The position numbers and the translations under genes were made by a program. Below are positions 55,521 through 64,000 of a DNA stretch of 64,000 nucleotides, piece by piece; position 1 is the stretch's first letter, and every line of letters starts with the position of its first letter. Source of the stretch: Okapia johnstoni (taxonomy: Eukaryota; Chordata; Mammalia; Artiodactyla; Giraffidae); the NCBI GenBank assembly GCA_024291935.2, contig CM044305.1:94232397-94296396 (forward strand), written 5' to 3'. The notes under the pieces are model-generated. The model had not been told where the DNA came from. It did no database searches and saw nothing but the letters and a program-made list of their open reading frames with translations.

Positions 55521-56763
55521 TTTTCAGTTCAGTTCAGTTCATTTCAGTTGCTCAGTCATGTCCGACTCTTTGCGACCCCATGAATTGCAGCACGCCAGGC
55601 CTCTCTGTCCATCACCAACTCCCGGAGTCTACCCAAACCCATGTCCATCGAGTTGGTGATGCCATCCAGCCATCTCATCCTCTGTCGTCCCCTTCTCCTC
55701 CTGCCCCCAATCCTACCCAGCATTAGGGTCTTTTCCAATGAGTCAACTCTTCGCATGAGGTGGCCAAAGTATTGGAGTTTCAGCTTCAACATCAGTCCTT
55801 CCAATGAACACCCAGGACTGATCTCTTTTAGGATGGATTGATTGGATCTCCTTGCAGTCCAAGGGACTCTCAAGAGTCTTCTCCAACACCACATTTCAAA
55901 AGCATCAATTCTGCGGCATTCAGCTTTCTTCACCGTCCAACTCTCACATCCGTATATGACCACTGGAAAAACCATAGCCTTGACTAGATGGACTTTTGTT
56001 GGCAAAGTGATGTCTCTGCTTTTAAATATGCTATCTAGGTTGGCCATAACCTTCCTTCCAAGGAGTAAGCGTCTTTTAATTTCATGGCTGCAATCACCAT
56101 CAGCAGTGATTTTGGAGCCCAAAAAAATGAAGTCTGACACTGTTTCCACTGTTTCCCCATCTATTTGCCATGAAGTGATGGGACCGGATCCCATGATCCT
56201 AGTTTTCTGAAAGTTGAGCTTTAACCCAACTTTTTCACTCTCCTCTTTCACTTTCATCAAGAGGCTCTTTAGTTCTTCTTCACTTTCTGCTATAAGGGTG
56301 GTGTCATCTGCATATCTGAGGTTATTGATATTTCTCCCGTCAATCTTGATTCCAGCTTGTGTTTCTTCCAGCCCAGCGTTTCTCATGATGTACTCTGCAT
56401 ATAAGTTAAATAAGCAGGGTGACAATATACAGCCTTGATGTACTCCTTTTCCTATTTGGAACCAGTCTGTTGTTCCATGTCCAGTTGTAACTGTTGCTTC
56501 CTGACCTGCATACACGTTTCTCAAGAGACAGGTCAGATGGTCTGGTATTCCCATCTCTTTCAGAATTTTCCACAGTTTATTGTGATCCACACAGTCAAAG
56601 GCTTTGGCATAGTCAATAAAGCAGAAATAGATGTTTTGTATTTTTTTAATTAAATTAAATTTTATTCAGGTATAATTGACACTTAACGTTATATTAGTTT
56701 CAGGTGTACACCATAATGACTTGATATTTGTATACAATCAGTAATTACCATCACAATAATTCT
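55521..56763 (-). mobile_element. BovB/L1 chimeric insertion with 14-bp TSD
   Basis: One 1243-bp insertion bounded by a perfect 14-bp TSD, aggagaattgtatt, at 55507-55520 and 56764-56777. Read on the minus strand it begins with about 126 bp of an L1 3' end (56763-56638: gtacacctgaaactaatata, cctgaataaaatttaattta, then an A-rich run) and continues without a gap into a BovB truncated just upstream of RT motif A, through to the BovB tail at 55524. Order 5'-L1 end, A-run, BovB 3' part-3' suggests template switching during target-primed reverse transcription. Confidence 0.88.
55556..56635 (-). CDS. BovB RT C-terminal open frame, 5'-truncated (element remnant)
   Basis: The longest open frame in the window; 344 residues from a GTG at 56590, with open reading back to about 56635. 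It begins at RT motif A ([16 protein letters not shown]), continues with [20 protein letters not shown] (motif B, residues 51-70 from the GTG) and LRYADDTTL with the catalytic YADD at residues 93-96, then the thumb/C-terminal region ([37 protein letters not shown]). The endonuclease and the RT N-terminus are absent, so it is not expected to be a working enzyme. No own start codon or promoter; translation is unlikely. The absence of stops points to a young insertion. Confidence 0.6.
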   Translation of the reverse strand, partial: NIYFCFIDYAKAFDCVDHNKLWKILKEMGIPDHLTCLLRNVYAGQEATVTTGHGTTDWFQIGKGVHQGCILSPCLFNLYAEYIMRNAGLEETQAGIKIDGRNINNLRYADDTTLIAESEEELKSLLMKVKEESEKVGLKLNFQKTRIMGSGPITSWQIDGETVETVSDFIFLGSKITADGDCSHEIKRRLLLGRKVMANLDSIFKSRDITLPTKVHLVKAMVFPVVIYGCESWTVKKAECRRIDAFEMWCWRRLLRVPWTARRSNQSILKEISPGCSLEGLMLKLKLQYFGHLMRRVDSLEKTLMLGRIGGRRRRGRQRMRWLDGITNSMDMGLGRLRELVMDREAWRAAIHGVAKSRT

Positions 56764-56777
56764 AGGAGAATTGTATT

Positions 56778-57069
56778 CTAATCCCAGTTATATCACTAAA
56801 TGTTGACCTTGATAATATCACAGCCTTTTTACAGCTTCTTATCATCTGTTAATGTCAGTTTCACAATATTAATAATAATATCTGCTTGCTTATCTCATTA
56901 AATTATTTAGAAGATGATATGAGGTAATATATGTTCAAGAATAAGATAAACCAAAAAAAAAAAAAAGAATAAGATAAACCATAAAGTGTATAAAATGTTT
57001 ATAATCTTAAGAACTAGGAAGATATAAATTCACATAGTAATGCTGCCTGCGTATATGTTTTTCTTCCCA
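56778..57069. other. Unique DNA with A-run
   Basis: A14 run at about 56953-56966 within a short direct repeat (aagaataagataaacca occurs twice, near 56938 and 56968). No gene. Confidence 0.45.
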
Positions 57070-57196
57070 CCTAGACAGTGAATTCTTTGAGCGGAAGGAT
57101 CAAATATGCTTTTTTCTTTTTTTGACCACTGCATCTCTGGCAATACCACAGTACTTGTATAGTAGGTAGTTAATAAATGCATGTTAAATGAATGAT
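57070..57196 (+). mobile_element. L2 3' end
   Basis: gacagtgaattctttgagcg, accactgcatctctggcaat and the terminus taaatgcatgttaaatgaat follow the L2 3' end order. Confidence 0.75.
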
Positions 57197-57315
57197 ATAG
57201 GTACAGATGCTTGAATGCCTGGATGAGGGAGTAGCCTTGAAAAGCACTATTTAAGAAGCATATAGGCATTTCAATTCCTGGTGTCTTAGGTTCATGTGAT
57301 CCAGACTTCACGATG

Positions 57316-57440
57316 ACAGCTAACACTTGCTGTTCTCTAACTATAGGCCAGGCGCTTTCCTAAGTGCTTTACATGAATTGAGTCATACAGTTCTTATAAC
57401 CGAGCTATGAAGTCACATTCAACACCATTCCCATCCTTTT
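57316..57440 (-). mobile_element. MIR SINE, antisense, first part
   Basis: ataggccaggcgctttccta and aagtgctttacatgaattga are the antisense MIR 3' part. The expected continuation appears only at 57745, so the copy looks interrupted. Confidence 0.7.
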
Positions 57441-57744
57441 TAGCTGTCACCTGTATTGTAAAAATATGTGGACTTTGTAAACAGAGATTTCAGTGGCTTT
57501 TGAGCATTGTTCCTTGAAGCATCTACTTCAGTGACATCATTGATAACAGTTTCCTTAAAACTTCCCAAGATTCTTGCAATTCTTGCAACTGTCTAAAGTT
57601 GTTGGCAACATTCTTTTACCTTCCCTCTCACAACACTTCCAAAGGCTTCATAGGCCTCTAATTCTCTTTATTAAATCCCTTCCTGCCTGATATAACTAGA
57701 GTGGTTCTGTCTACATAATCAAACTCTGAACGCTATAAGTAGTG
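57441..57744. other. About 300 bp interrupting a MIR; unassigned
   Basis: No recognised family. Its ends coincide with the break in the MIR, which makes it a candidate old insertion. No obvious TSD or tail was seen. Confidence 0.35.
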
Positions 57745-57875
57745 TTACAGGTACTATTAGCACACTTCACATGGGGAGATTGAAGCACAGAGAGTAACTT
57801 GAAAGCAGACTGAAAGTAGAATGAAGGTCTGAATCCAAAAAGTTTGGCTCCAGGGCCTGTGCTCTAAATAGTGAT
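57745..57875 (-). mobile_element. MIR SINE, antisense, second part
   Basis: acaggtactattagcacact, tggggagattgaagcacaga and ctccagggcctgtgctctaa continue the MIR begun at 57316. Confidence 0.7.
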
Positions 57876-58499
57876 AACTCACTGCCTTTTCTCAAGTGAA
57901 ATCCCAAATCCTATGAATGGGGCATGGTATCTTTTTCTTAAATCTCAATTGGAAAGTGTCATTTTGAAACTTTTTTTCAGTTTTCAAACTTTCTTCTCAA
58001 TTTTTAGCAGAGCTATCTTAGTTTCAAACCAATCTTTGCTTTCTCGGGTGAAGGTAGGTAAGCTTCACTACCCAGCTATCTAGAATGGGGTGCACAGTGG
58101 AATGCTTCTCACAGTGCCTGTGAGTGATCAAGTGGCAAAGTGATAGTCAACCTTAGGGGTTTTCAACAATCTAGAATTGATTTCATTCCACAGCACCCTC
58201 ATAGAATTCATTTTTTATAGTTAAAATGAATTACTATCAATATTGAATTAGATTGCCTTTGGGATTTAGATGCCTAGAAACAGAACATTGGTACTGGGAG
58301 GCCCATAGCTATATTAACTAGCTGCTATGCATGCCTACTTGTTTCAAAGTTAACATTTAAAGTCAGGCAGATAGATCCGTATATATTGATCTGGAAGAAT
58401 GTTCATGATATATTGTCAAGTGGAAAAAGCAAGTTTCAGAGTAAATTGATGATATTATTCTATTTTTAAGAAAAGAAAAAAATCTATATAAAATAACAC
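57876..58499. other. Unique DNA; no gene seen
   Basis: The stretch at 58375-58490 (gttcatgatatattgtcaag) looks like an old dispersed repeat but I cannot name it. Confidence 0.35.
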
Positions 58500-58690
58500 C
58501 TAGATGCAGAATGTTAGAACTAGAGAGATCCTTGGGTAACAAAACACAACCTTCCTATTGTATTGATGAGCAAATTTGAGGGCCAAGGAGTGATATAATT
58601 AAGGTCACACAACTAGTTAGTAACAGAATCAATTCTGCAGCCGCATGTCCAGACTCCACTATGTCACTCTGTCTGTAAGCTGTGTCTCTA
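58500..58690 (-). mobile_element. Ancient MIR-like SINE
   Basis: tgttagaactagagagatcc, aaggtcacacaactagttag and cagactccactatgtcactc follow the order of an ancient tRNA-derived mammalian SINE of the MIR group. Exact subfamily uncertain. Confidence 0.55.
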
Positions 58691-59004
58691 CCAACAAGTC
58701 AATAAAGAGACAAAGCATCTAGTGACAGAGTTGCAGTTTTGTAGTAGAGGCATTATTAACAAAAATATGATTCTCATTTTAAGCTGCAAATAGAGAGCAG
58801 TAATAGAGAGTAGAATATTTCTCCCCTTAAAAGCAAGGTCACTAAAATGAGCACTCTTAATATTTCCCCTAATTTCTGATTTTCTCTCTCCCTGAAGGCT
58901 CTATTATTTTTTTCGTGTAAAATTTTATTGATTTAATCAATTTAACTTTATTTCACAATGTTAACTTGAAATATTTATTTTAATAGTAAAGAATATTTTG
59001 CAAA

Positions 59005-59090
59005 ATGTCTGAAACTTGCCCTAGCACCTAGTACCTAGTGCCTGGTTAAAAGTAGAAAGTTAACATTGGTTGAATGAATAAATCCAAGAT
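59005..59090 (+). mobile_element. L2 3' end remnant
   Basis: tagtacctagtgcctggtta followed by acattggttgaatgaataaa is the usual L2 terminus. Confidence 0.6.
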
Positions 59091-59653
59091 TTAAATCACT
59101 TGGCTTTTTTTTAAATTAGTTTCTATTGATTTTTTTAAATGTTTTCATTTTTAATTTGAGGATAATTGCATTTATTTTTTATTTCTTGATATTAAAACAT
59201 GATTTGGGAGGCTGAGAATACTACAATTTTTTAAAAATGTGTAATAGATGGAATTTGAATAAATGTTGCATATATTTGAAAATTATACTATTTTGATAAG
59301 TGATTTACTCATTCTTTTTATTTATTTAGTGTGTAAACATGTGAGACAGGTCTCTCGTATGTCTGCTACTCTCTTTGTAGTACCAAACAAAGTGGCATCA
59401 ACTCCCAGCAGTCAGTGTCTGATGAGTGCTTTGAATATCTGCCTGCTCAGTGATGCTGTACTTCAGATCTAGGTCCTGTGCATCATCTTTTTATCTATTT
59501 ATCTATGTCTAGTTCTCCATCAGGTTGCTTGGGAGAAGACTTCATCATGTTTGGTTGAATTGCCCAAAAAGTGAAACCAGGAGACAAGATATCTGGGTCT
59601 TAGTCTTAGGTTGCTTCCAAAAAGTTTCATGGTCTTGGGAAATTTATATTCTG
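59091..59653. other. Unique AT-rich DNA
   Basis: No gene or named repeat. A 69-residue frame at 59263-59472 is unremarkable. Confidence 0.4.
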
Positions 59654-59736
59654 TTCACCGAGCCATTGATTCTTTATCTAAAGCAAGAGCTCTGTAATAG
59701 ATCTTGCTTTAGATAAAGAATCAATGGCTCAGTGAA
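59654..59736. repeat. Near-perfect inverted repeat, 35-nt arms
   Basis: Arms at 59654-59688 and 59702-59736 pair at 34 of 35 positions (the only mismatch is 59659 with 59731) around a 13-nt spacer (59689-59701). The arm core is gccattgattctttatctaa. A transcript from either strand would fold into an 83-nt hairpin. No LINE or SINE signature accounts for it. Confidence 0.95.
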
Positions 59737-59904
59737 TGTTTTATTATCAGAACTCCATTTTCAAATGAAATTTTTCACAGAAAATTTCACCTCCATTGAC
59801 AGATTCCAGACACCACAGCCAAACCCATAGAACTACATGAACTAAAGTTTAAAACCCACTAGTTTATGTACAGTAACAGGGAATGGAGTTTTAAAAACAT
59901 AGTA

Positions 59905-60285
59905 AATTGTATGATGGAATATTATTCAGCAGAAAAAGGAACAAACTCCTGATGCCTGCAACAACATGGATGAATCTCAAAAGCATGCGGAATAAGAGAA
60001 GCCATGCACAGAAGAGGATATACTGTATGATTCCACTTATAGTCAATTCTAGAAAATCAAAGCTAATATATAGTGAAAAAAATCAGATGAGTGGTTGCCA
60101 GGGGTTGGGAATGGAGGAAAGGGTGGACTACAAAAGGCCATGAGGAAACTTTTGATTGTGATAAAATTGTTAAGTAGCTTGATAGAGTGGTGGTTCTGGG
60201 GGTACCTGTCAAAATTTAAATTGTACACTGTAATTACATAAATTTTATTGTGCATAAATTTTATCAAAATTAAATTGGTTAAAAA
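59905..60285 (+). mobile_element. Old L1 3' end
   Basis: Diverged L1: ggaatattattcagcagaaa (59925), ataccatgcaacaacatggatg-like text at 59955, tgtatgattccacttatagt (60023) and gagtggttgccaggggttgg (60090), the usual order at the ORF2 end and 3' UTR. Confidence 0.85.
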
Positions 60286-60324
60286 TCACTGCATTAAATA
60301 ATCTCTAAGGCCTCTGAAATTTGG

Positions 60325-60545
60325 ATACAGTGAATGGGATCTGAAATCAGTCATATCTGGGTTTAAATACTGGCTCCATGGCCATGGGCATATCACTGAA
60401 CCTCTAAGAGTCTCAATTTTCTTATCTCTACTATGGATTGATAATAACGATACTTCCCTGAATTGTAGTGAGAATTATATGTGATAATGGACATAGATAA
60501 GTACATAGTATATGGTTAAGTGCTTGATAAATGTTGGGTACATTT
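60325..60545 (+). mobile_element. MIR SINE
   Basis: aaatactggctccatggcca, atcactgaacctctaagagt, cttatctctactatggattg and the end agtgcttgataaatgttggg give a nearly full MIR. Confidence 0.9.
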
Positions 60546-60656
60546 ATAATTTTAAAATTCCAGATACTTTTCTGGACAATATTGAAAAGTTCAGAGGTGG
60601 CATATAGATGATCTGAATTCTAATTTTTAATCTGTTACCAATTATGTATGACTTTC

Positions 60657-62597
60657 AGTTCAGTTCAGAAACCCAGTTGTGTCCAACTCTTTGCAACTCC
60701 ATGGACTACAGCACACCAGGCTTCCTTATCCATCACCAAGTCCCACAGCTTGCTCAAACTTATGTCCATTGAGTCGGTAATGCCATCCAACCATCTCGTC
60801 CTCTGTCGTCCCCTTCTCCTCCCACCTTCAATCTTTCCCAGCATCAGGGTCTTTTCCAAGGAGTCAGTTCTTCGCATCAGGTGGCCAAAGTATTGGAGCT
60901 TCAGCTTCAGTATCAGTCCTTCCAATGAATATTCAGGACTGATTTCCTTTGGGATTGACTGGTTGGATCTCCTTGCAGTCCAAGTGTCTCTCAAGAGTCT
61001 TCTCCAATACCACAGTTCAAAAGCGTCAATTCTTCGGCACTCAACCTTATGGTCCAAATCTCACATCCATACATGACTGCTAGAAAAACCATAACTTTGA
61101 CTAGATGGACCTTGTTGGCAAAGTAAAGTCTCTGCATTTTAATATGCTGTCTAGGTTGATCATAGCTTTTCTTCAGAGGAGCAAGCATCTTTTAATTTCA
61201 TGGCTGCAGTCATGCACGATCTGTAGTGATTTTGGAGCCCAAGAAAATAAAGTCTGTTACTGTTTCCATTGTTTCTCCATCTGTTTGCCATGAAGTGATG
61301 AGACTGGATGCCATGATCTTAGTTTTTTGAATGTTGAGTTTTAAGCCAGCTTTTTCAGTCTCCTCTTTCACTTTCATCAAGAGGCTCTTTAGTTCTTCTT
61401 CTCTTTCTGCCATAAGGGTGGTGTCATCTTCACATGTGAGGTTATTGATATTTCCCATGGCAATCTTGATTCCAGCTTGTGCTTCATCCAGTCTGGCATT
61501 TCACATGATGTATTCTGCATATAAGTTAAACAAGTAAGGTGACAATGTACAGCCTTAACATACTCCTTTCTCAATTTGGAACCAGTCCGTTGTTCCATGA
61601 CTGGCTCTGTTGCTTCTTGACCTGCACACAGGTTTCTCAGGAGGCAGGTCAGGTGGTCTGGTATTCCTATCTCTTTACGAACTTGCCACAGTTTGTTGTG
61701 ATCCATACAGTCAAAAGCTTTATCATAGTCAATAAAGCAGAAGTAGATTTTTTTTTCCTGGAATTCTCTTGCTTTTTCTATGATCCAACAGATGTTGGCA
61801 ATTTGATCTCTGGTTCCTCTTCCTTTTCTAAATCCATATTGAATATGTAGAAGTTTTTGGTTCATGTACTGTTGAAGCCTAGCTTGAAGAATTTTGAGTA
61901 TTACTTTGCTATCATGTGAAATGAGTGCATTTGTGCAACAGTTTGAGCATTCTTTGGCATTGCCTTTCTTTGGGGTTGGAATGAAAACTGACCTTTCCCA
62001 GTCCTTTGGCCACTGCTGAGTTTTCCAAATTTGCTGGCATATCAAATGCAGCACTTTCACAGCATCACCTTGCTTATGATTTGAAATAGCTCAGCTGGAA
62101 TGCCATCACCTCCACTAGCTTTGTTTGTGGTGATGCTTCCTAAGGTCCACTTGACTTCACACTCCAGGATGTCTGGCTCTAGGTGAGTGATCACACTATC
62201 ATGGTTGTCTGGGTCATTAAGATCTTTTTTTGTGTAGTTCTTCTACATATTCTTGCCACCTCTTCTTAATATCTTCTGCTTCTGTTAGGTCCATACCGTT
62301 TCTGTCCTTTATTGTGCCCATCTTTGCATGAAATGTTCCCTTGGAATTTAGTTCACTGATTCCTAAATTGTCGATGTTCACTCTTGCCATCTCCTGTTTC
62401 GCCACTTCCAATTTACCTTGATTCATGGACCTTGCGTTCCAGGTTCCTGTGCAATATTGTTCTTTACAGCATTGGATTTACTTCCATCACCATGGACATC
62501 CACAACTGAGCATTGTTTTCTTTCAGTGTCTTTTTTGCCTTTTCATACTGTTCATGGGATTCTCAAAGCAAGAATACAGAAGTGGTTTGCTCTGGGC
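60657..62597 (-). mobile_element. BovB LINE with internal 1.3-kb deletion
   Basis: Minus-strand order: 5' region from about 62597, start of the endonuclease domain (MNQGKLEVAKQEMARVNIDN, then LGISEL), a deletion at about 62345, linker (GTFHAKMGTIKDRNGMDLTE), RT 62220-61390 (WKTQQWPKDWERS, IDYDKAFDCMDHNKLW), post-RT 61380-60665 ([38 protein letters not shown]), tail at 60657. The reading frame runs unbroken across the deletion (LGISELN then SKGTFHAK). Compared with 8014-11387 about 1.27 kb of endonuclease is missing. Other frameshifts disable it. Confidence 0.93.
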
Positions 62598-63030
62598 TTC
62601 TGTTTGTCTCACTGTTAACATGGGGGATGGATTATGGTAACATTTGTTACCAGCTTTACGGCAATATTAGGAATACAGAATAAGATAATATATTTGAAAG
62701 AAGTTCAGAAAAAGAAAAAAATGAAACACTACACTAACGTAGGAAATGGCTATGATACAATTTTCTCATGATTCTGAGGTTAAGTGGACAGAGAAGCGTG
62801 ATTTTACAACAGGCCTTGCCTTCAGTAAAGTTGTAAAGTTTCTGACATTTGTCTTCTGGCCTTTTATTACACCATTCTTTGTCCTATTTTCCAGTTTCAC
62901 TTATGCCTCGCCTCCTGCTAACCGTCATAGGAGGTTGTCTTACAGCTTAGGTCTCTTCTGTCGGGGAGGAAATGATTCTGAGAAATTTATTTACCTGAAG
63001 TTGAGTGTTTTATGTAAAGAAAGAGTAAAA
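62598..63030. other. Unique DNA; no gene seen
   Basis: A 97-residue open frame at 62746-63039 (plus) has a hydrophobic stretch (FVFWPFITPFFVLFSSF) but no match I recognise. Probably chance. Confidence 0.4.
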
Positions 63031-63036
63031 ATATTG

Positions 63037-63235
63037 TGAAAGTGAAAAGTGAAAGTCGTTCAGTCGTGTCTCACTCTTTGCGACCCCATAGACTATACAA
63101 TCCATGGAATTCTCCAGGGCAGAATACTGGAGTGGGTAGCCTTTCCCTTCTCCAGGGGACCTTCCCAACCCAGGGTTCGAACCGGGGTCTCCTGCATTGC
63201 AGGCGGATTCTTTACCAACTGAGCTATGCGGGAAG
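63037..63235 (-). mobile_element. Bov-tA SINE, antisense, with C11 run
   Basis: Antisense copy with a well-kept head (accaactgagctatgcgggaa) and B-box complement (ggttcgaaccggggtctcc). A homopolymer C11 run at 63236-63246 follows the head, a likely length-variable site. Confidence 0.93.
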
Positions 63236-63354
63236 CCCCCCCCCCCAAAGTATTGTCTGTAACTGAAATTAAAGTCTCAGTAAGAATAAGATTTTGTGGC
63301 GAGCACATCGTGAAGATTCTCACATGACAGTCACCTACTGTACCAAGGATAAAG

Positions 63355-63552
63355 GTGTTAATCCCTCAGTTGTATTCGATTCTTTGTGACCCCATGGACT
63401 GTAGCCTACCAGGCTCCTGTGTCCATGGAATTCTCCAGGCAGAATACTGGAATAGATTGCCATTTTCTTCTCCAGGGGATCTTCCTGACCCAGGGATCAA
63501 ACCTGGGTCTCCTGCACTGCAGGTGGATTCTTTACCATCTGAGCCACCAGAG
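63355..63552 (-). mobile_element. Bov-tA SINE, antisense, fused to a BovB tail
   Basis: Antisense unit ending at the head remnant gccaccag (63545-63552), where a sense BovB 3' fragment begins with no spacer. Shares flanking repeats with that fragment. Confidence 0.9.
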
Positions 63553-63721
63553 AAGGGGACAACAGAGGATGAGATGGTTGGATAGCATCACTGATTCAAT
63601 GGTCACATTTTTGAGCAAATTCTGGGAGATGGTGAAGGACAGGGAAGCCTGGTGTACTGCAGTCCATAGAGTCCATAGGGTCTCAAAGAATTGGACATGA
63701 GTTAATGACTGAAAAACAACA
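63553..63721 (+). mobile_element. BovB 3' end, sense, fused to a SINE
   Basis: agaaggggacaacagaggat to the terminal catgagttaatgactg and an aaaacaacaa tail. The combined unit 63355-63721 is flanked by an imperfect 13-bp repeat (11 of 13): accaaggataaag at 63342-63354 and accaaaggtaaag at 63722-63734. Confidence 0.88.
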
Positions 63722-63814
63722 ACCAAAGGTAAAGTCAGAACTTTTAAACAGTTTTTTTACCATCATTGAAGATGTAGCTGAATGGCATTTTAGAAGTTTA
63801 GAAGCAAAAAAGAC

Positions 63815-64000
63815 TTATGTCCTTTTTGCCATAACTTTCCTCATTGCCCCTTTAACATCCTTATTCCTCAGGCTATATATTAGGGGGTTCAGCATGGGTG
63901 TCAGAGCCCCATAAAACACTGAGATAAATTTGTCTTGATCTGAGGATAACTTGGACTGTGGTCTCATATACATGGAAATGGCTGCCCCATAGAAGATTAC
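63815..64000 (-). CDS. Olfactory receptor, C-terminal part (cut by window edge)
   Basis: Last 61 codons of a class II olfactory receptor, ending at the TAA at 63815-63817; the remainder lies beyond 64000. Visible: [15 protein letters not shown] (end of extracellular loop 3), [20 protein letters not shown] (helix 7 with the family PMLNPLIYS motif), [17 protein letters not shown] (cytosolic tail). No stop or frameshift in the visible part, unlike the two other loci. It would work as an odorant GPCR coupled to the olfactory G protein. The tail resembles OR13H1 of other mammals, which is single-exon and X-linked in human; the assignment is from memory. It may be a full gene or a pseudogene further upstream. 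Confidence 0.85.
   Translation of the reverse strand, partial: VIFYGAAISMYMRPQSKLSSDQDKFISVFYGALTPMLNPLIYSLRNKDVKGAMRKVMAKRT

Noticed and set aside
60657..62597. Splicing as the cause of the internal BovB deletion
   Set aside because: The sequence next to the expected donor in the intact copy (after gaactaaa) is not GT, and no AG acceptor precedes the downstream part.
62746..63039. 97-residue frame with a hydrophobic segment
   Set aside because: No start context, no relatives recognised, and hydrophobic runs are common in T-rich DNA.

Overview
This window is mammalian nuclear DNA from a ruminant, most likely cattle or a close bovid. The evidence is the repeat content: about fifteen BovB (RTE-type) LINE copies, about twenty-five ruminant SINEs (Bov-tA, Bov-A/ART2A, one CHR-type), L1 copies with the bovine-type 3' end, a bovine-type LTR, and an old layer of MIR, L2 and MER5-like DNA. 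I found no bacterial-style operon, CRISPR array, rRNA or functional tRNA. Element boundaries are good to roughly 10 bp unless a target-site duplication (TSD) is given; those were read base by base. Family names come from recognised sequence, not from a database search.

The only host genes I can support are three olfactory receptor (OR) loci, all on the minus strand: a pseudogene at 20200-21569 split by a BovB insertion, a frameshifted pseudogene at 45953-46893, and the 3' end of an apparently intact receptor at 63815-64000 that runs off the right edge. They look like one class II OR cluster of family-13 type. The C-terminus of the last one resembles OR13H1, which is X-linked in human; an X location would fit the LINE density but is only inference.

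Layout: 1-5950 old L1 copies with SINE insertions; 5952-11387 two head-to-head BovB copies; 11388-20199 mostly unique DNA with L2, MIR, L1 and BovB pieces; 20200-21569 first OR; 22494-26990 BovB and two bovine L1 3' ends; 27000-29290 unique DNA with MIRs; 29300-43256 a dense nest of L1, BovB, SINE and endogenous-retrovirus-derived DNA; 43257-46893 unique DNA and second OR; 46980-54770 a SINE-rich stretch with two L2 copies; 55507-56777 a chimeric BovB/L1 insertion; 56778-60650 unique DNA with MIR, L2, L1 and a strong hairpin; 60657-62597 BovB; 63037-64000 SINEs and third OR.

No genuinely new biological system is evident. The parts most worth a second look are structural: a polyadenylated retrovirus-derived insertion in an old L1 (36634-39448), a BovB/L1 chimera with a perfect 14-bp TSD (55521-56763), a small polyadenylated chimeric retrocopy (29978-30085), the dated disruption of an OR gene by BovB, and an 83-nt near-perfect hairpin (59654-59736).
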